From contig JBBRYB010000028.1 of the NCBI GenBank assembly GCA_038238115.1, positions 1-43,876 of the forward strand: DNA of 43,876 bases, given 5' to 3'. Source of the stretch: JBBRYB01 sp038238115 (lineage in GTDB: Bacteria > Actinomycetota > Actinomycetes > Propionibacteriales > Nocardioidaceae). Numbering within the stretch: the stretch's first letter is position 1; each line of letters begins with the position of its first letter. The notes beneath the pieces were generated by a model, which was not told where the DNA came from, ran no database searches, and saw nothing but the letters and a program-made list of their open reading frames with translations. This document shows positions 17,829 to 28,322 of this stretch, one piece after another. The translations under genes were made by a program, and so were the position numbers.

Positions 17829-18485
17829 GTGGACTGGCGCCTGCTGTCACCGCTGTCCGAGGCCGATCGGACCCGAGTCATCGCCGCGACGCGCCCACGC
17901 CGGTACGCGCGTGGCGAGATCATCTTCCACGAGGACGACCCAGGTGACAGCCTGCACCTGGTCCGCCGTGGTCGGCTTGGCGTGCGCGTGTCGACCCCGG
18001 CTGGCGACTCTGTCACGCTGACGGTGCTCTCGCCGGGCGACGCGTTTGGTGAGTTGGCGGTGATCGGGGTCCCCCACCGGCGCACCGCCACCGTGGTCGC
18101 CTGGGAGCCGGTCGAAACGCTGTCGTTGAGCGGGTCCGCCTTCCAGTCACTGTGTCGCGAGGAACCCTCAGTCGGCCAGCTCATGGTGGTCCTGCTTGCC
18201 GAGCGGGTGGACCAGCTCAGCCGGCGGCTCCTCGAAGCCTTGTACGTCGGCGTGGACCGCCGGGTGTATCGGCGGCTGCTGGACCTGTGCGACATCTACG
18301 GAGACAGCGCGCCCGGTACCGTCATCCCCGTCACCCAGGACGATCTTGCCGGGCTCGTGGGAGCGAGCCGACCCACGGTGAACCAGGTCCTGCAGCGTCT
18401 CGTCGCTCACAGCGTGGTCGAGGTGGGACGCGGCCGGCTGCAGATCATCGACCCTGAAGCGCTTCGGCGTCGGGCCGCCGGATGA
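17829..18485 (+). CDS. Crp/Fnr-family transcriptional regulator
   Basis: 218 residues. The N-terminal cNMP-binding domain has YARGEIIFHEDDPGDSLHLV and the cassette FGELAVIGVPHRRTATV, retaining the Glu and Arg that bind cAMP in Crp; there is no Fnr-type cysteine cluster. A long C-helix (LMVVLLAERVDQLSRRLLEAL) is followed by a winged helix-turn-helix, VTQDDLAGLVGASRPTVNQV, at about 168-187. GTG 17829 is used; it gives the usual MDWRLL start of actinobacterial homologues. Its stop overlaps the ATG of tldD (ATGA), so it is the first gene of the tldD-tldE operon. It probably also controls the divergent GAF-protease pair from the very short shared intergenic region. Confidence 0.9.
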   Translation: MDWRLLSPLSEADRTRVIAATRPRRYARGEIIFHEDDPGDSLHLVRRGRLGVRVSTPAGDSVTLTVLSPGDAFGELAVIGVPHRRTATVVAWEPVETLSLSGSAFQSLCREEPSVGQLMVVLLAERVDQLSRRLLEALYVGVDRRVYRRLLDLCDIYGDSAPGTVIPVTQDDLAGLVGASRPTVNQVLQRLVAHSVVEVGRGRLQIIDPEALRRRAAG

Positions 18486-19915
18486 CAAAGTCGCAGTCGT
18501 CTTCAAATTGGCGGCTGCTCCCTGAGCCCGACGACATCGCCGCCGCCCTCACGACGGCCATGAACCATGGTGGCCAGTGGGCCGAGGTGTACGCCGAGCA
18601 GCGGACGAGCAGCACGATCCGGCTGTCCGGTGGCGGGATAGCCGAGGTTAGAACCGACATGGATCTGGGCGCCGGTGCGCGGGTGGCCTCGGCCGAACGC
18701 GACGGCTACGCCTACACGAACGTGCTGAGCCGTCGCTCCCTGACCGAGGCAGCCGAAGCTGCGGCCACCGCGAGCGGCGCGATGACCCGTTCCCGTGAGT
18801 GCTCGGTAACCGATCTGCGGGAACGGCGTGTTACGCCGGCCCAGCTGGCAGTCCGACCGCCCGAGGACGTCCACACGCAAGACAAAGTGACGTTTCTGCG
18901 TCGCGTGGATGAGGCCGCACGGGCGGTCTCGGGCGAGGTGCGCGATGTGAGCGCCACCCACGTCGATGTCACCCAGACGGTCCTGATCGCGACTACCGAA
19001 GGCGTCCTCGTCCGCGACGGGCGAGTACGGACGCGACTCACCTGTCAGGTGACTGTCCGGCGCGACGGCCAGCTGCAGACCGGTTTCGACGGCCCCGGGA
19101 TCGGTGGAGGGATGGAGCTGTACGGCGGCGACAACACCCCGGAGGCGATCGGAGTTCGCGCCGCGCAACGCGCCCTGCGCGCCCTTGACGGGATCGACCC
19201 ACCGAATGGCAGGATGCCGGTTGTGCTAGGCCCGTCCGGAGGTGGGCTGTTGCTCCACGAGGCCTGTGGGCACGGGCTGGAAGCCGACGGGCTAACCCGC
19301 CACAGCAGCATCTACGCGCAGTCCATCGACCAGTGCGTCGGCAGCTCGCTCGTGACGGCGGTCGACGACCCAAGTCTCGCCGGCGCATTCGGCTCCTACG
19401 CCGCCGACGACGAAGGCTACGACTCGTCGGCCACCACGCTGCTCGACCGGGGGATGCAGACCGGGGCATTGACGGACCGGGCGAACTCCGTTGCCATCGG
19501 CGCCCGATCCGCTAACGGTCGCCGCCAGTCCTACGCCCACCCGCCACTCGCCAGGATGAGCAACACGTTCATCCTCGAGGGGCCACAGTCAGCCGACGCC
19601 CTGCTGGGGTCTGTGCAACGCGGTGTGTACGTCGTGCGGTTGCGCGGCGGAGACGTCGACGTCACCACCGGCGAGTTCGCCTTCACCGCAACTGAGGCGT
19701 TCCTGGTCGAGCGCGGTGAGGTTGTGCATCCCCTGCTGTCGTTGACGATGCTCGGCAACGGCCCTGCCGCGCTCGCCTCAGTGGAGGCCGTCGGCGACGA
19801 TCTCGCCTTCACCCAGGCCCTGTGCGGCAAGGAGGACCAGTGGGTTCCGGTCTCGTACGGCAGCCCAACACTGCTGATCAGTGGCCTCACGATCAGCGGG
19901 GGCAACCATGGCTGA
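18482..19915 (+). CDS. tldD: TldD-family metalloprotease subunit
   Basis: 477 residues with the catalytic hallmark HEACGHGLEAD: the HExxxH zinc motif is H259-E260-H264. The C-terminal CGKEDQWVPVSYGSPTLLIS carries C448, at the place of the C-terminal zinc-ligand cysteine of E. coli TldD. TldD is the active partner of the TldD/TldE heterodimer, which threads unfolded peptides through a tunnel. In E. coli it removes the leader of microcin B17. The start overlaps the Crp stop, and the end overlaps tldE by 8 bases. No leader-recognition domain is fused. The order regulator-TldD-TldE, with a repeat peptide at the far end, suggests a dedicated substrate. Confidence 0.9.
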   Translation: MTKSQSSSNWRLLPEPDDIAAALTTAMNHGGQWAEVYAEQRTSSTIRLSGGGIAEVRTDMDLGAGARVASAERDGYAYTNVLSRRSLTEAAEAAATASGAMTRSRECSVTDLRERRVTPAQLAVRPPEDVHTQDKVTFLRRVDEAARAVSGEVRDVSATHVDVTQTVLIATTEGVLVRDGRVRTRLTCQVTVRRDGQLQTGFDGPGIGGGMELYGGDNTPEAIGVRAAQRALRALDGIDPPNGRMPVVLGPSGGGLLLHEACGHGLEADGLTRHSSIYAQSIDQCVGSSLVTAVDDPSLAGAFGSYAADDEGYDSSATTLLDRGMQTGALTDRANSVAIGARSANGRRQSYAHPPLARMSNTFILEGPQSADALLGSVQRGVYVVRLRGGDVDVTTGEFAFTATEAFLVERGEVVHPLLSLTMLGNGPAALASVEAVGDDLAFTQALCGKEDQWVPVSYGSPTLLISGLTISGGNHG

Positions 19916-21254
19916 GCTGATCGATGTCGCCGACCGGGTTCTCGGGTACCGTCTTCGCGGGGAAGACGTCGAGGCGTTCGTCCAGCGCCGGACCACCACA
20001 ACGGTCCAGGTCGGCGCGGGGACCGTCGTCCGACATGTCGGGCGCGCCGAGACCCGCGGCGTCGGCGTCCAGGTCATCATTGACTCACGGATGGGCTACG
20101 CCTCCACCGCTGACCTTTCCGCCGGAGGGCTGCACAGAGCCGTGTCGCAGGCCCGAGCTAACGCGTTGGCCGCCGACCCAGACCAAGCCGTCGGACTACC
20201 ACAACCGGAACCAGCCGAAGCCGCTGGCAACTTCTGGGATCCGGCGCTGGGCGCGACGTCGATGGAAGCCAAAATCACGATCGCGACAGAACTGGCTCGA
20301 CGAGTCACCGGAATCGACGCCAGGATCGCGTCGCTCGACACAGCCGAGTATCACGATGAACACATCACCACCGCGATCGTCTCGAGCCATGGCCTGCGCA
20401 TCGAACACCACCGCGGATACGCCGAAGCGTTCGTGGACGCCCTGGGAGAGGGTGCGGACGGAGCGGCCAGCGACTACGGCTACTGGTGCGGTCGCGACCC
20501 CTCCTCCATAGATGTGCACGCCGTCGCCGGCGATGCGGTCGCGCGCACGACCCGGCTGCTGGCAGCCCGAGTTGCCGCAACCGCCGGCCTTCCCGTGGTC
20601 TTGGATGGTGCGGTCGTCGCCCCCCTTCTCCTGGCGGTCGGACGAGCCTGCAGTGGCGGACCGCTGTCGTCTGGCCGTAGCGTGTTCAACGGACGGCAAG
20701 GAACCGCCGTCGGTGCCGACGCCGTCACGCTGGTCGACCACGGGCTGCTCCCAGCAGCCCCCGGTGCGGCGACGTACGACGACGAGGGTCTGCCCCGAAG
20801 GCGGACCGAACTGGTCAACCAGGGCGTTCTGGTCGGAGCCCTGCACACCACAGCAAGCGCATCAGCGATCAGAGTTGGAGCCGCGTCGTCGGGAAACGCA
20901 CACCGGGCGACGCACAAGTCCCCGCCAAGAGCTGCGCCGACCGCATTACTCCTGGAACCCAACTGCACCCTCACCGACCTGCTGATGCGAGACGGTGACG
21001 CCGTGTATCTGCAACAACTCACTGGCAGCCAGTCGGGAATCAGCTCGATCACCGGTCGGGTCAACGTCGGAGGCCTTGGCTGGCTCATGCGTAACGGGCA
21101 ACCCGCCGGTCGGCTGCCGACCCTCTCGATCGCAACCTCGCTGACGGCTTTCCTGGCTGCCATCCAACTGGTCGCCGATGATGCGCGACCCGTGCTGAGC
21201 GAGCCCGTCGTCGCATCAACGGTGTTGTGTTCAGCAGACTGGCTCACGACATGA
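19908..21254 (+). CDS. tldE: TldE/PmbA-family partner subunit
   Basis: 448 residues from ATG 19908, which has a GGGGG stretch upstream and overlaps the tldD end by eight bases; a GTG at 19881 would overlap more and is less likely. It is a PmbA/TldE-type protein: two-domain fold, RGVGVQVIIDSRMGYAST near the N-terminus, GLPVVLDGAVVAPLL where TldD has its zinc helix, and no HExxxH motif, as expected for the non-catalytic subunit. The C-terminal GSQSGISSITGRVNVGGLGW matches the family. It should form the obligate heterodimer with the upstream TldD. Confidence 0.88.
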   Translation: MAELIDVADRVLGYRLRGEDVEAFVQRRTTTTVQVGAGTVVRHVGRAETRGVGVQVIIDSRMGYASTADLSAGGLHRAVSQARANALAADPDQAVGLPQPEPAEAAGNFWDPALGATSMEAKITIATELARRVTGIDARIASLDTAEYHDEHITTAIVSSHGLRIEHHRGYAEAFVDALGEGADGAASDYGYWCGRDPSSIDVHAVAGDAVARTTRLLAARVAATAGLPVVLDGAVVAPLLLAVGRACSGGPLSSGRSVFNGRQGTAVGADAVTLVDHGLLPAAPGAATYDDEGLPRRRTELVNQGVLVGALHTTASASAIRVGAASSGNAHRATHKSPPRAAPTALLLEPNCTLTDLLMRDGDAVYLQQLTGSQSGISSITGRVNVGGLGWLMRNGQPAGRLPTLSIATSLTAFLAAIQLVADDARPVLSEPVVASTVLCSADWLTT

Positions 21255-21292
21255 CCGCCAGGTGGCATGGCCAGTGACCTTGGGCAGTGTGG

Positions 21293-21517
21293 TCAGTTCG
21301 ACCTGCCACCGGCCTCGTCGGGCTCTTGAACATAGACATGACCCTCGGTGTCGTCGCCCTCGGCCGACTCCGCGTCGGCATGTCCCTGCCGGACCTTGTG
21401 GCCCTCGACGTCGTCGCCCTCGGCCGACTCCGCGTCGGCATGTCCCTGCCGGACCTTGTGGCCCTCGACGTCGTCACCCTGGAATTCGGCGGCGACGGAA
21501 TCTTCTTGCTGGTTCAT
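21293..21517 (-). CDS. Small repeat peptide, candidate precursor or TldD/E substrate
   Basis: 74 residues from ATG 21517, preceded by a strong GAGGAG at ideal spacing. After a short head (MNQQEDSVAAEFQ) comes the 20-residue unit GDDVEGHKVRQGHADAESAE twice, identical in protein sequence, then a partial third unit GDDTEGH and an acidic, Gly-rich tail. It is very acidic, rich in Asp, Glu, Gly and His, and has no Cys, transmembrane segment or signal peptide. It should be intrinsically disordered, which suits TldD/E. It lies downstream of the MFS exporter on the same strand and converges with tldE (38 bases between the stops). I do not recognise a named family. Alternatives are a metal-binding or stress peptide. 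The longer frame to 21628 lacks a ribosome-binding site. Confidence 0.7.
   Translation of the reverse strand: MNQQEDSVAAEFQGDDVEGHKVRQGHADAESAEGDDVEGHKVRQGHADAESAEGDDTEGHVYVQEPDEAGGRSN
21361..21480. repeat. Tandem 60-bp repeat, two copies plus a partial copy
   Basis: 21361-21420 and 21421-21480 differ at one base only (G at 21416, A at 21476). A further 20 bases of the unit (21341-21360) precede them with two differences. The unit is a multiple of three and encodes the 20-residue repeat of the peptide, so copy-number change keeps the frame. Confidence 0.95.
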
Positions 21518-21634
21518 CGCTTGCTCCTCATCAGATCCGGGGCGGTTCCCTGGATGACCTAAGAATGTCTGCTCTGCGCTGGCTTCGCTGTCGGCTCCCT
21601 GACACAAGCCCCGCAACATTGCCAACACTTCTTC

Positions 21635-23356
21635 CTACGGACCCTGTGCATGGTCTCCGCCGTCGGCTCCCGCCAGAGCCGCTCGTGTCAGTCGCAGCGA
21701 GGGGTGGGTTCGACTGAGCCGCACCGATGCGCCGTCGAGCAGCGCAGGCGACGGTGCAGACTCGGTCAGCGCCTCGATGAAGGCAGTCCCGTCGATCCGC
21801 AACACCCTTGTCGGCGTCATTGCCGTGACGGTTGCTGTGCGTGGTATCTGCTCGATCAGGCCGATCTCACCGAAGTAGTCACCTGCACCGAGGTCACCCA
21901 ACGCGGCAGCGGTACTGCTGCCCTCACCCTTCGCGCTAACATCGAGCCGCCCTTCCTCAACCACGTAGAAAGCTTCGGCGTCGTCGCCCTCGCTGACAAC
22001 CGCCGCTCCAGGCGCCACCGGCATGTCGTCGGCTGCACCGGCCAGCTGGTCGAGGCCACCTTCGGACACCGAAGCGAACAGGTCGCACCGTGCGAGCATT
22101 GCCACCTTCGGTGCCAGCGCAGCACGTCGTACGGCGGCTTGGCGATCCATCAGCCGCAGCACCGGCCAACCCGCGAGGGAGGCGACGGGGATAGCGGCAC
22201 CGGCAACCCACAGCGCCGTGTCGAGTCCCGCGGCTTCGATGACGATCGGGGTGAGGAACGCCCCAATGATGATCGCCAACAGGCACAGGGCGTTGAAGGC
22301 GCCGAACACACGGGCCAGCACGTCGCGGGGCAGCGACCGCTGCAACGCGGTGATGGCGAGTACGTCCACCACGAGGGTGCCGGCACCTCGAAGCATCTGC
22401 GCGACGAAGGCGACGATGGGGCTCGACACCACGAGGAAGATCAACGTCGGCAGACAGTACGTCGCCATGCCGAACAAGATCACCAGCGCGAGACGTGGCA
22501 GCCGCTCCAGCCTTGTCACGACGCCTGCCGCGAGAACCCCACCGGCCCCGAGCCCGGCTAACAGGTATCCGTATCCCTCAGCGCCAGTTCCCAGCACATC
22601 GCGCGATAACACCACGAACAGCACCGTGTCCACCCCGAAGACGAATGTCGCGAGAAGGCTATACGCAACCAGCACAGCTGCCGTCGACGATGAGGTGATC
22701 GCCCTGAGTCCCACCGTCATCTGCCGGAAGGCCCCTACCTCGCCACCCTCGGAGACGTCCACCGGCTCACTGCGCGCCCGGATCCGGGCAACCACAACCG
22801 CCGACAGCAAGAAACTGGCCGCGTTGACGACGATCGCCACCGGCGGCGGCCCGAACACCAAAATCACCGCACCCAACCCTGGGCCCGCAATCACGCAGAT
22901 GTTGTCGATCGTGTTGCGAAGCGCGTTCGCGGAGCCGAGATCTCGTTCACCAACGAGCTGTGGTGTCATCGCCGCCGTCGCCGGCTCGTACGCGGTCCCA
23001 ATCGTCGACGTCACCGCCGCAGTCGCCACAGCCAACACCACCGGGGCATGTAGCGCAGTCTCCACGGCAAGCACTGCCATCACGACGAACGAGGCGACGT
23101 CCAGCACCACCATCAGCTTGACCCGCTCGAACCGCTCGGCGACCACACCCCCATACGCACTGAAGAGCAGCGCCGGGACGAACCGGCATATCGTCGCGGC
23201 GCCAACCCATGCGGCGGAACCGGTCTCGTCGAAGATCCACACGGTAAGAGCGACGTTGTAGGCCCACGAGCCACTGGCCGAAACCGTGAACGCGGCCATC
23301 AGCAGGCGGAAGTCGCGATGCCGCAAACTCGTCGTGAGCCCGATCCCCCGACTCAT
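21635..23356 (-). CDS. MFS exporter with C-terminal cNMP-binding domain
   Basis: 573 residues. Residues 1-410 are an MFS_3/EntS-like exporter with about 12 helices: LRHRDFRLLMAAFTVSASG at the start, the loop GGVVAERFERVKLMVVLDV, and IDNICVIAGPGLGAVIL. Residues 425-535 form a cytosolic cyclic-nucleotide-binding domain: DMPVAPGAAVVSEGDDAEAF, then the cassette FGEIGLIEQIPRTATVTA with the cAMP-contact Glu and Arg intact. This suggests transport gated by a cyclic nucleotide. It is followed on the same strand, 117 bases on, by the repeat-peptide gene, so the pair may be co-transcribed. EntS-type pumps export siderophores and other small products; the cargo here is unknown. Confidence 0.85.
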   Translation of the reverse strand: MSRGIGLTTSLRHRDFRLLMAAFTVSASGSWAYNVALTVWIFDETGSAAWVGAATICRFVPALLFSAYGGVVAERFERVKLMVVLDVASFVVMAVLAVETALHAPVVLAVATAAVTSTIGTAYEPATAAMTPQLVGERDLGSANALRNTIDNICVIAGPGLGAVILVFGPPPVAIVVNAASFLLSAVVVARIRARSEPVDVSEGGEVGAFRQMTVGLRAITSSSTAAVLVAYSLLATFVFGVDTVLFVVLSRDVLGTGAEGYGYLLAGLGAGGVLAAGVVTRLERLPRLALVILFGMATYCLPTLIFLVVSSPIVAFVAQMLRGAGTLVVDVLAITALQRSLPRDVLARVFGAFNALCLLAIIIGAFLTPIVIEAAGLDTALWVAGAAIPVASLAGWPVLRLMDRQAAVRRAALAPKVAMLARCDLFASVSEGGLDQLAGAADDMPVAPGAAVVSEGDDAEAFYVVEEGRLDVSAKGEGSSTAAALGDLGAGDYFGEIGLIEQIPRTATVTAMTPTRVLRIDGTAFIEALTESAPSPALLDGASVRLSRTHPSLRLTRAALAGADGGDHAQGP

Positions 23357-23624
23357 CTGGCCACACTCGTCATCGTGACATCACCACTTCGGTCGGGGAC
23401 GCCCCCGCATGCTAGCGCGACCACAGTCGCCGGGAATAGGAGAAAGCGCGCCCGGGCCTCGCCTTTCATCGCGCCCATCGGCCACAGAGCCACCCTGCCG
23501 AGGGGTGTGCCCCCGGTTTGGTTGACACTCGTGGTGTGCCCCGGCTCGACGGGGTCTGTGGTGTGTCCTGGGTTCTACGGCGTCTGGATTTCTGGATTCT
23601 GGTGCCTGACGCCAGGAGGAACAG
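23357..23624. other. Gap: promoter region and IS3 end
   Basis: Between the exporter start and the IS3 OrfA remnant there is no gene. The left part should hold the exporter promoter. The right part, with tandem GTGGTGTG blocks near 23531 and 23569, looks like an IS3-type terminal region. I could not define matching inverted ends. Confidence 0.35.
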
Positions 23625-23924
23625 ATGGGACGACAGGGCTACTCGGTCGAGTTTCGACGCAAGGTCCTCGACCTTCTAGCTGAGGGACGAAGCGTCGCCA
23701 GCGTCGCGCACGATCTCGACGTCAGCGACCAGACGATCTACAACTGGCGCCGCCAGGACCGGATCGACTGAGGTCTGCAGCCAGGGCTGAGTACTGCAGA
23801 GAACGCCGAGCTGGCAGCTGCCAAGAAGCGCATCAGCGAGCTCGAGAGCGAGCTGTTGGTCAGCCGCCGCGCGATGGAGCTGCTCGAGGAGGAGACCAGC
23901 CCAAAAGGCCACTATGGCACGTAG
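23625..23924 (+). pseudogene. IS3-family OrfA with in-frame stop
   Basis: From ATG 23625, with AGGAGGA upstream, the frame reads GRQGYSVEFRRKVLDLLAEG and a helix-turn-helix (VAHDLDVSDQTIYNWRRQD). A TGA stop at 23769-23771 replaces what is normally CGA (Arg). The same frame continues with AELAAAKKRISELESELLV, the coiled-coil end, to the stop 23922-23924. OrfB is absent. It sits directly before tRNA-Val, and a single transition killed it. Confidence 0.75.
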
Positions 23925-23980
23925 ATGGCACGGCCGAGGTGATCAAGTCTGAATATCGCCTGTGACCTGCACATTTGTGG

Positions 23981-24052
23981 TGGGCGCAGCAGGGATCGAA
24001 CCTGCGGCCGCCTCCTTGTAAGGGAGGTGCTCTACCGCTGAGCTATACGCCC
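23981..24052 (-). tRNA. tRNA-Val (UAC)
   Basis: A full cloverleaf on the minus strand: acceptor GGGCGTA pairing with TGCGCCC, D-arm AGCTCAGCGGTAGAGC, anticodon arm with loop CTTACAA (anticodon UAC), and T-arm with GGTTCGATCC. The CCA end is encoded at 23978-23980. It marks the edge between the accessory region and the core genome. Confidence 0.93.
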
Positions 24053-24161
24053 GTCCAGCCCGGAGTACCGCCACCGTAGCGCCAGGTCAGGGAGCCGGCC
24101 AACGTCGCCGCAGGCAGCACTGAGGCCCAGCGGGGCCCATGCCTTGCCGGGAACAAAGACA

Positions 24162-24193
24162 CGACCGCCAACGTCTCGGTTCGCTGGCGGTCG
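24162..24193 (-). terminator. Terminator for the DUF3052-AhpE pair
   Basis: CGACCGCCA (24162-24170) and TGGCGGTCG (24185-24193) make perfect 9-bp arms with a 14-base loop. Read on the minus strand, the stem is followed by TGTCTTTGTT, a weak U-tract. It lies about 120 bases after the peroxiredoxin stop. The stretch 24053-24311 otherwise holds no gene. Confidence 0.65.
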
Positions 24194-24311
24194 CGTCGTA
24201 GTCCATGGAACACCGTCCAGGGGTGGCGTACCAGCGTTTTCCCAAATCTTTCCTCAGAAACTCAGAGTTGCTCGGAGGTTTCCGTTCTCCGACCCCCCTG
24301 AAACCGACGAA

Positions 24312-24773
24312 CTATGACAACTGCCTGAGCACGTGACGGCAGTCGTCCAGGCTGCGAGCATGCGCGATCTCATTGTGCACCAGCCAGCGCACGACACCGC
24401 CACGGTCGACGATCACCGTGGCCCGGCCGGAGCAGCCGAGCTTGGAGTCGAACACCCCATAGGCGGAGGAAACCTCGCCGTGCGGCCAGAAGTCGCTCAG
24501 CAGGGAGAACGGATAACCGTCCCGGTCAGCAAACGCCCGCAGTGAGAACATGTGGTCACACGAGACGGCCACGACCTCGTTGGCGTCGTCCGCAACATCG
24601 CTGAGCCGGTCTCGAATCTCACTGAGTTCGCCCGTGCACACCCCACTGAAGGCGAACGGGTAGAACACCACGACCACGTTCTTGGTGCCGGCGAACCGCG
24701 ACAGCGACACCGGCTCACCATGCTGGTTCTTGAGGGTGAAGTCGGGGGCAGGCTGTCCGATCTGGAGGGCCAT
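24312..24773 (-). CDS. ahpE: AhpE-type peroxiredoxin
   Basis: 153 residues, the usual length for AhpE. The peroxidatic Cys46 is in YPFAFSGVCTGEL, with the conserved Pro39 and Thr47 around it. PAPDFTLKNQHGEPVSLSRF is the N-terminal thioredoxin-fold signature, and GCSGRATVIVD precedes the conserved C-terminal strand. It reduces hydroperoxides in the cytosol; mycobacterial AhpE is recycled by mycoredoxin and mycothiol. The neighbouring order DUF3052-aceE is common in actinomycetes, and the enzyme is probably co-transcribed with the DUF3052 gene 60 bases upstream. Confidence 0.92.
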   Translation of the reverse strand: MALQIGQPAPDFTLKNQHGEPVSLSRFAGTKNVVVVFYPFAFSGVCTGELSEIRDRLSDVADDANEVVAVSCDHMFSLRAFADRDGYPFSLLSDFWPHGEVSSAYGVFDSKLGCSGRATVIVDRGGVVRWLVHNEIAHARSLDDCRHVLRQLS

Positions 24774-24833
24774 CAGGCAGGCTTCCTGAGAACGCTGTTC
24801 AGGTACGCGCAGATCCAGAGGTGGCCGATCGCG

Positions 24834-25268
24834 TCAGCGACGGCCGGATCTGGCGGACTTGGGCGAGACAAGCTTGGTGGCCGACCAGTCGGCGCCGGCC
24901 GCGACGTTGGTCGTCGTCGCCAGACCGGCCGTCGGCGCCGCTTCGGAGATGTCGCTCGCGTCAACATAGTTGTCGCGACCCACCTTCGGGGTCAGCAGCC
25001 AGATCATCCCTCCGTCGGCCAGGTCGGTCAGGGAGTCGACGAGACCGTCGACCAGATCACCGTCGCCGTCGCGCCACCACAAGACGACGGCGTCCACCAC
25101 GTCACCGTACCGGTCGTCGACGAGCGCGTTGCCGACGGTCTTCTCGATGGCGACACGAAGGCCCTCATCGATGTCCTCGTCCCAGCCCAGCTCCTGAACC
25201 ACCATGCCGGGCTGGAACCCGAACCGGCTGACCGGTCCGATGTCCGCGCCGCCCGCGGTCCCGCTCAC
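24834..25268 (-). CDS. DUF3052 family protein
   Basis: 144 residues from GTG 25268, which has AAGGGGA at good spacing. It shows the actinobacterial DUF3052 pattern: SRFGFQPGMVVQELGWDEDI, VLWWRDGDGDLVDGLVDS and GGMIWLLTPKVGR. It is a small cytosolic protein of unknown function, almost always encoded beside aceE. Here it is divergent from aceE and upstream of ahpE. The very long open frame covering this gene and antisense to aceE (to 27527) is an artefact of GC-rich coding DNA. Confidence 0.85.
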   Translation of the reverse strand: MSGTAGGADIGPVSRFGFQPGMVVQELGWDEDIDEGLRVAIEKTVGNALVDDRYGDVVDAVVLWWRDGDGDLVDGLVDSLTDLADGGMIWLLTPKVGRDNYVDASDISEAAPTAGLATTTNVAAGADWSATKLVSPKSARSGRR

Positions 25269-25377
25269 GCTTCGTCCCCTTCGCTGTGGATGCGCACCTG
25301 ATGTGCACCTCCGACGGAGGGTAGTCCACCGCGAAACGTCTGCCCTTCGCAAGTGCTTCCCCGAATTGTGCATGTCC

Positions 25378-25406
25378 TTGGTGAACCTCACCACCCGAAT
25401 TGGTGA
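25378..25406. promoter_or_regulatory. Candidate operator upstream of aceE
   Basis: TTGGTGA occurs twice 22 bp apart (25378-25384 and 25400-25406). Between them TCACC completes a perfect inverted repeat with the first copy (GGTGA-ACC-TCACC, 25380-25392). The site is about 135 bases before the aceE start and 110 from the DUF3052 start, so it could serve both divergent genes. The regulator is unknown. Confidence 0.4.
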
Positions 25407-25541
25407 CAGACACGACGTGAGTCGGGCGCGTTGAGGTGGGAGGATAGACGTACCTCCCTCGAGCGGGGGAGTCCCGGTGACCCCGGGACGCAGCGTGGGC
25501 GGTCCAGCAGGACGCCGCCCCTGACCGACGAAGAGGACCAC

Positions 25542-28307
<2,766 letters not shown>

Positions 28308-28322
28308 CCTGGCGTTGCGCAC

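Noticed and set aside
21341..21480. Tandem repeats considered as a CRISPR array
   Set aside because: The units are directly adjacent without spacers and are in frame within a small gene; no cas genes are nearby.
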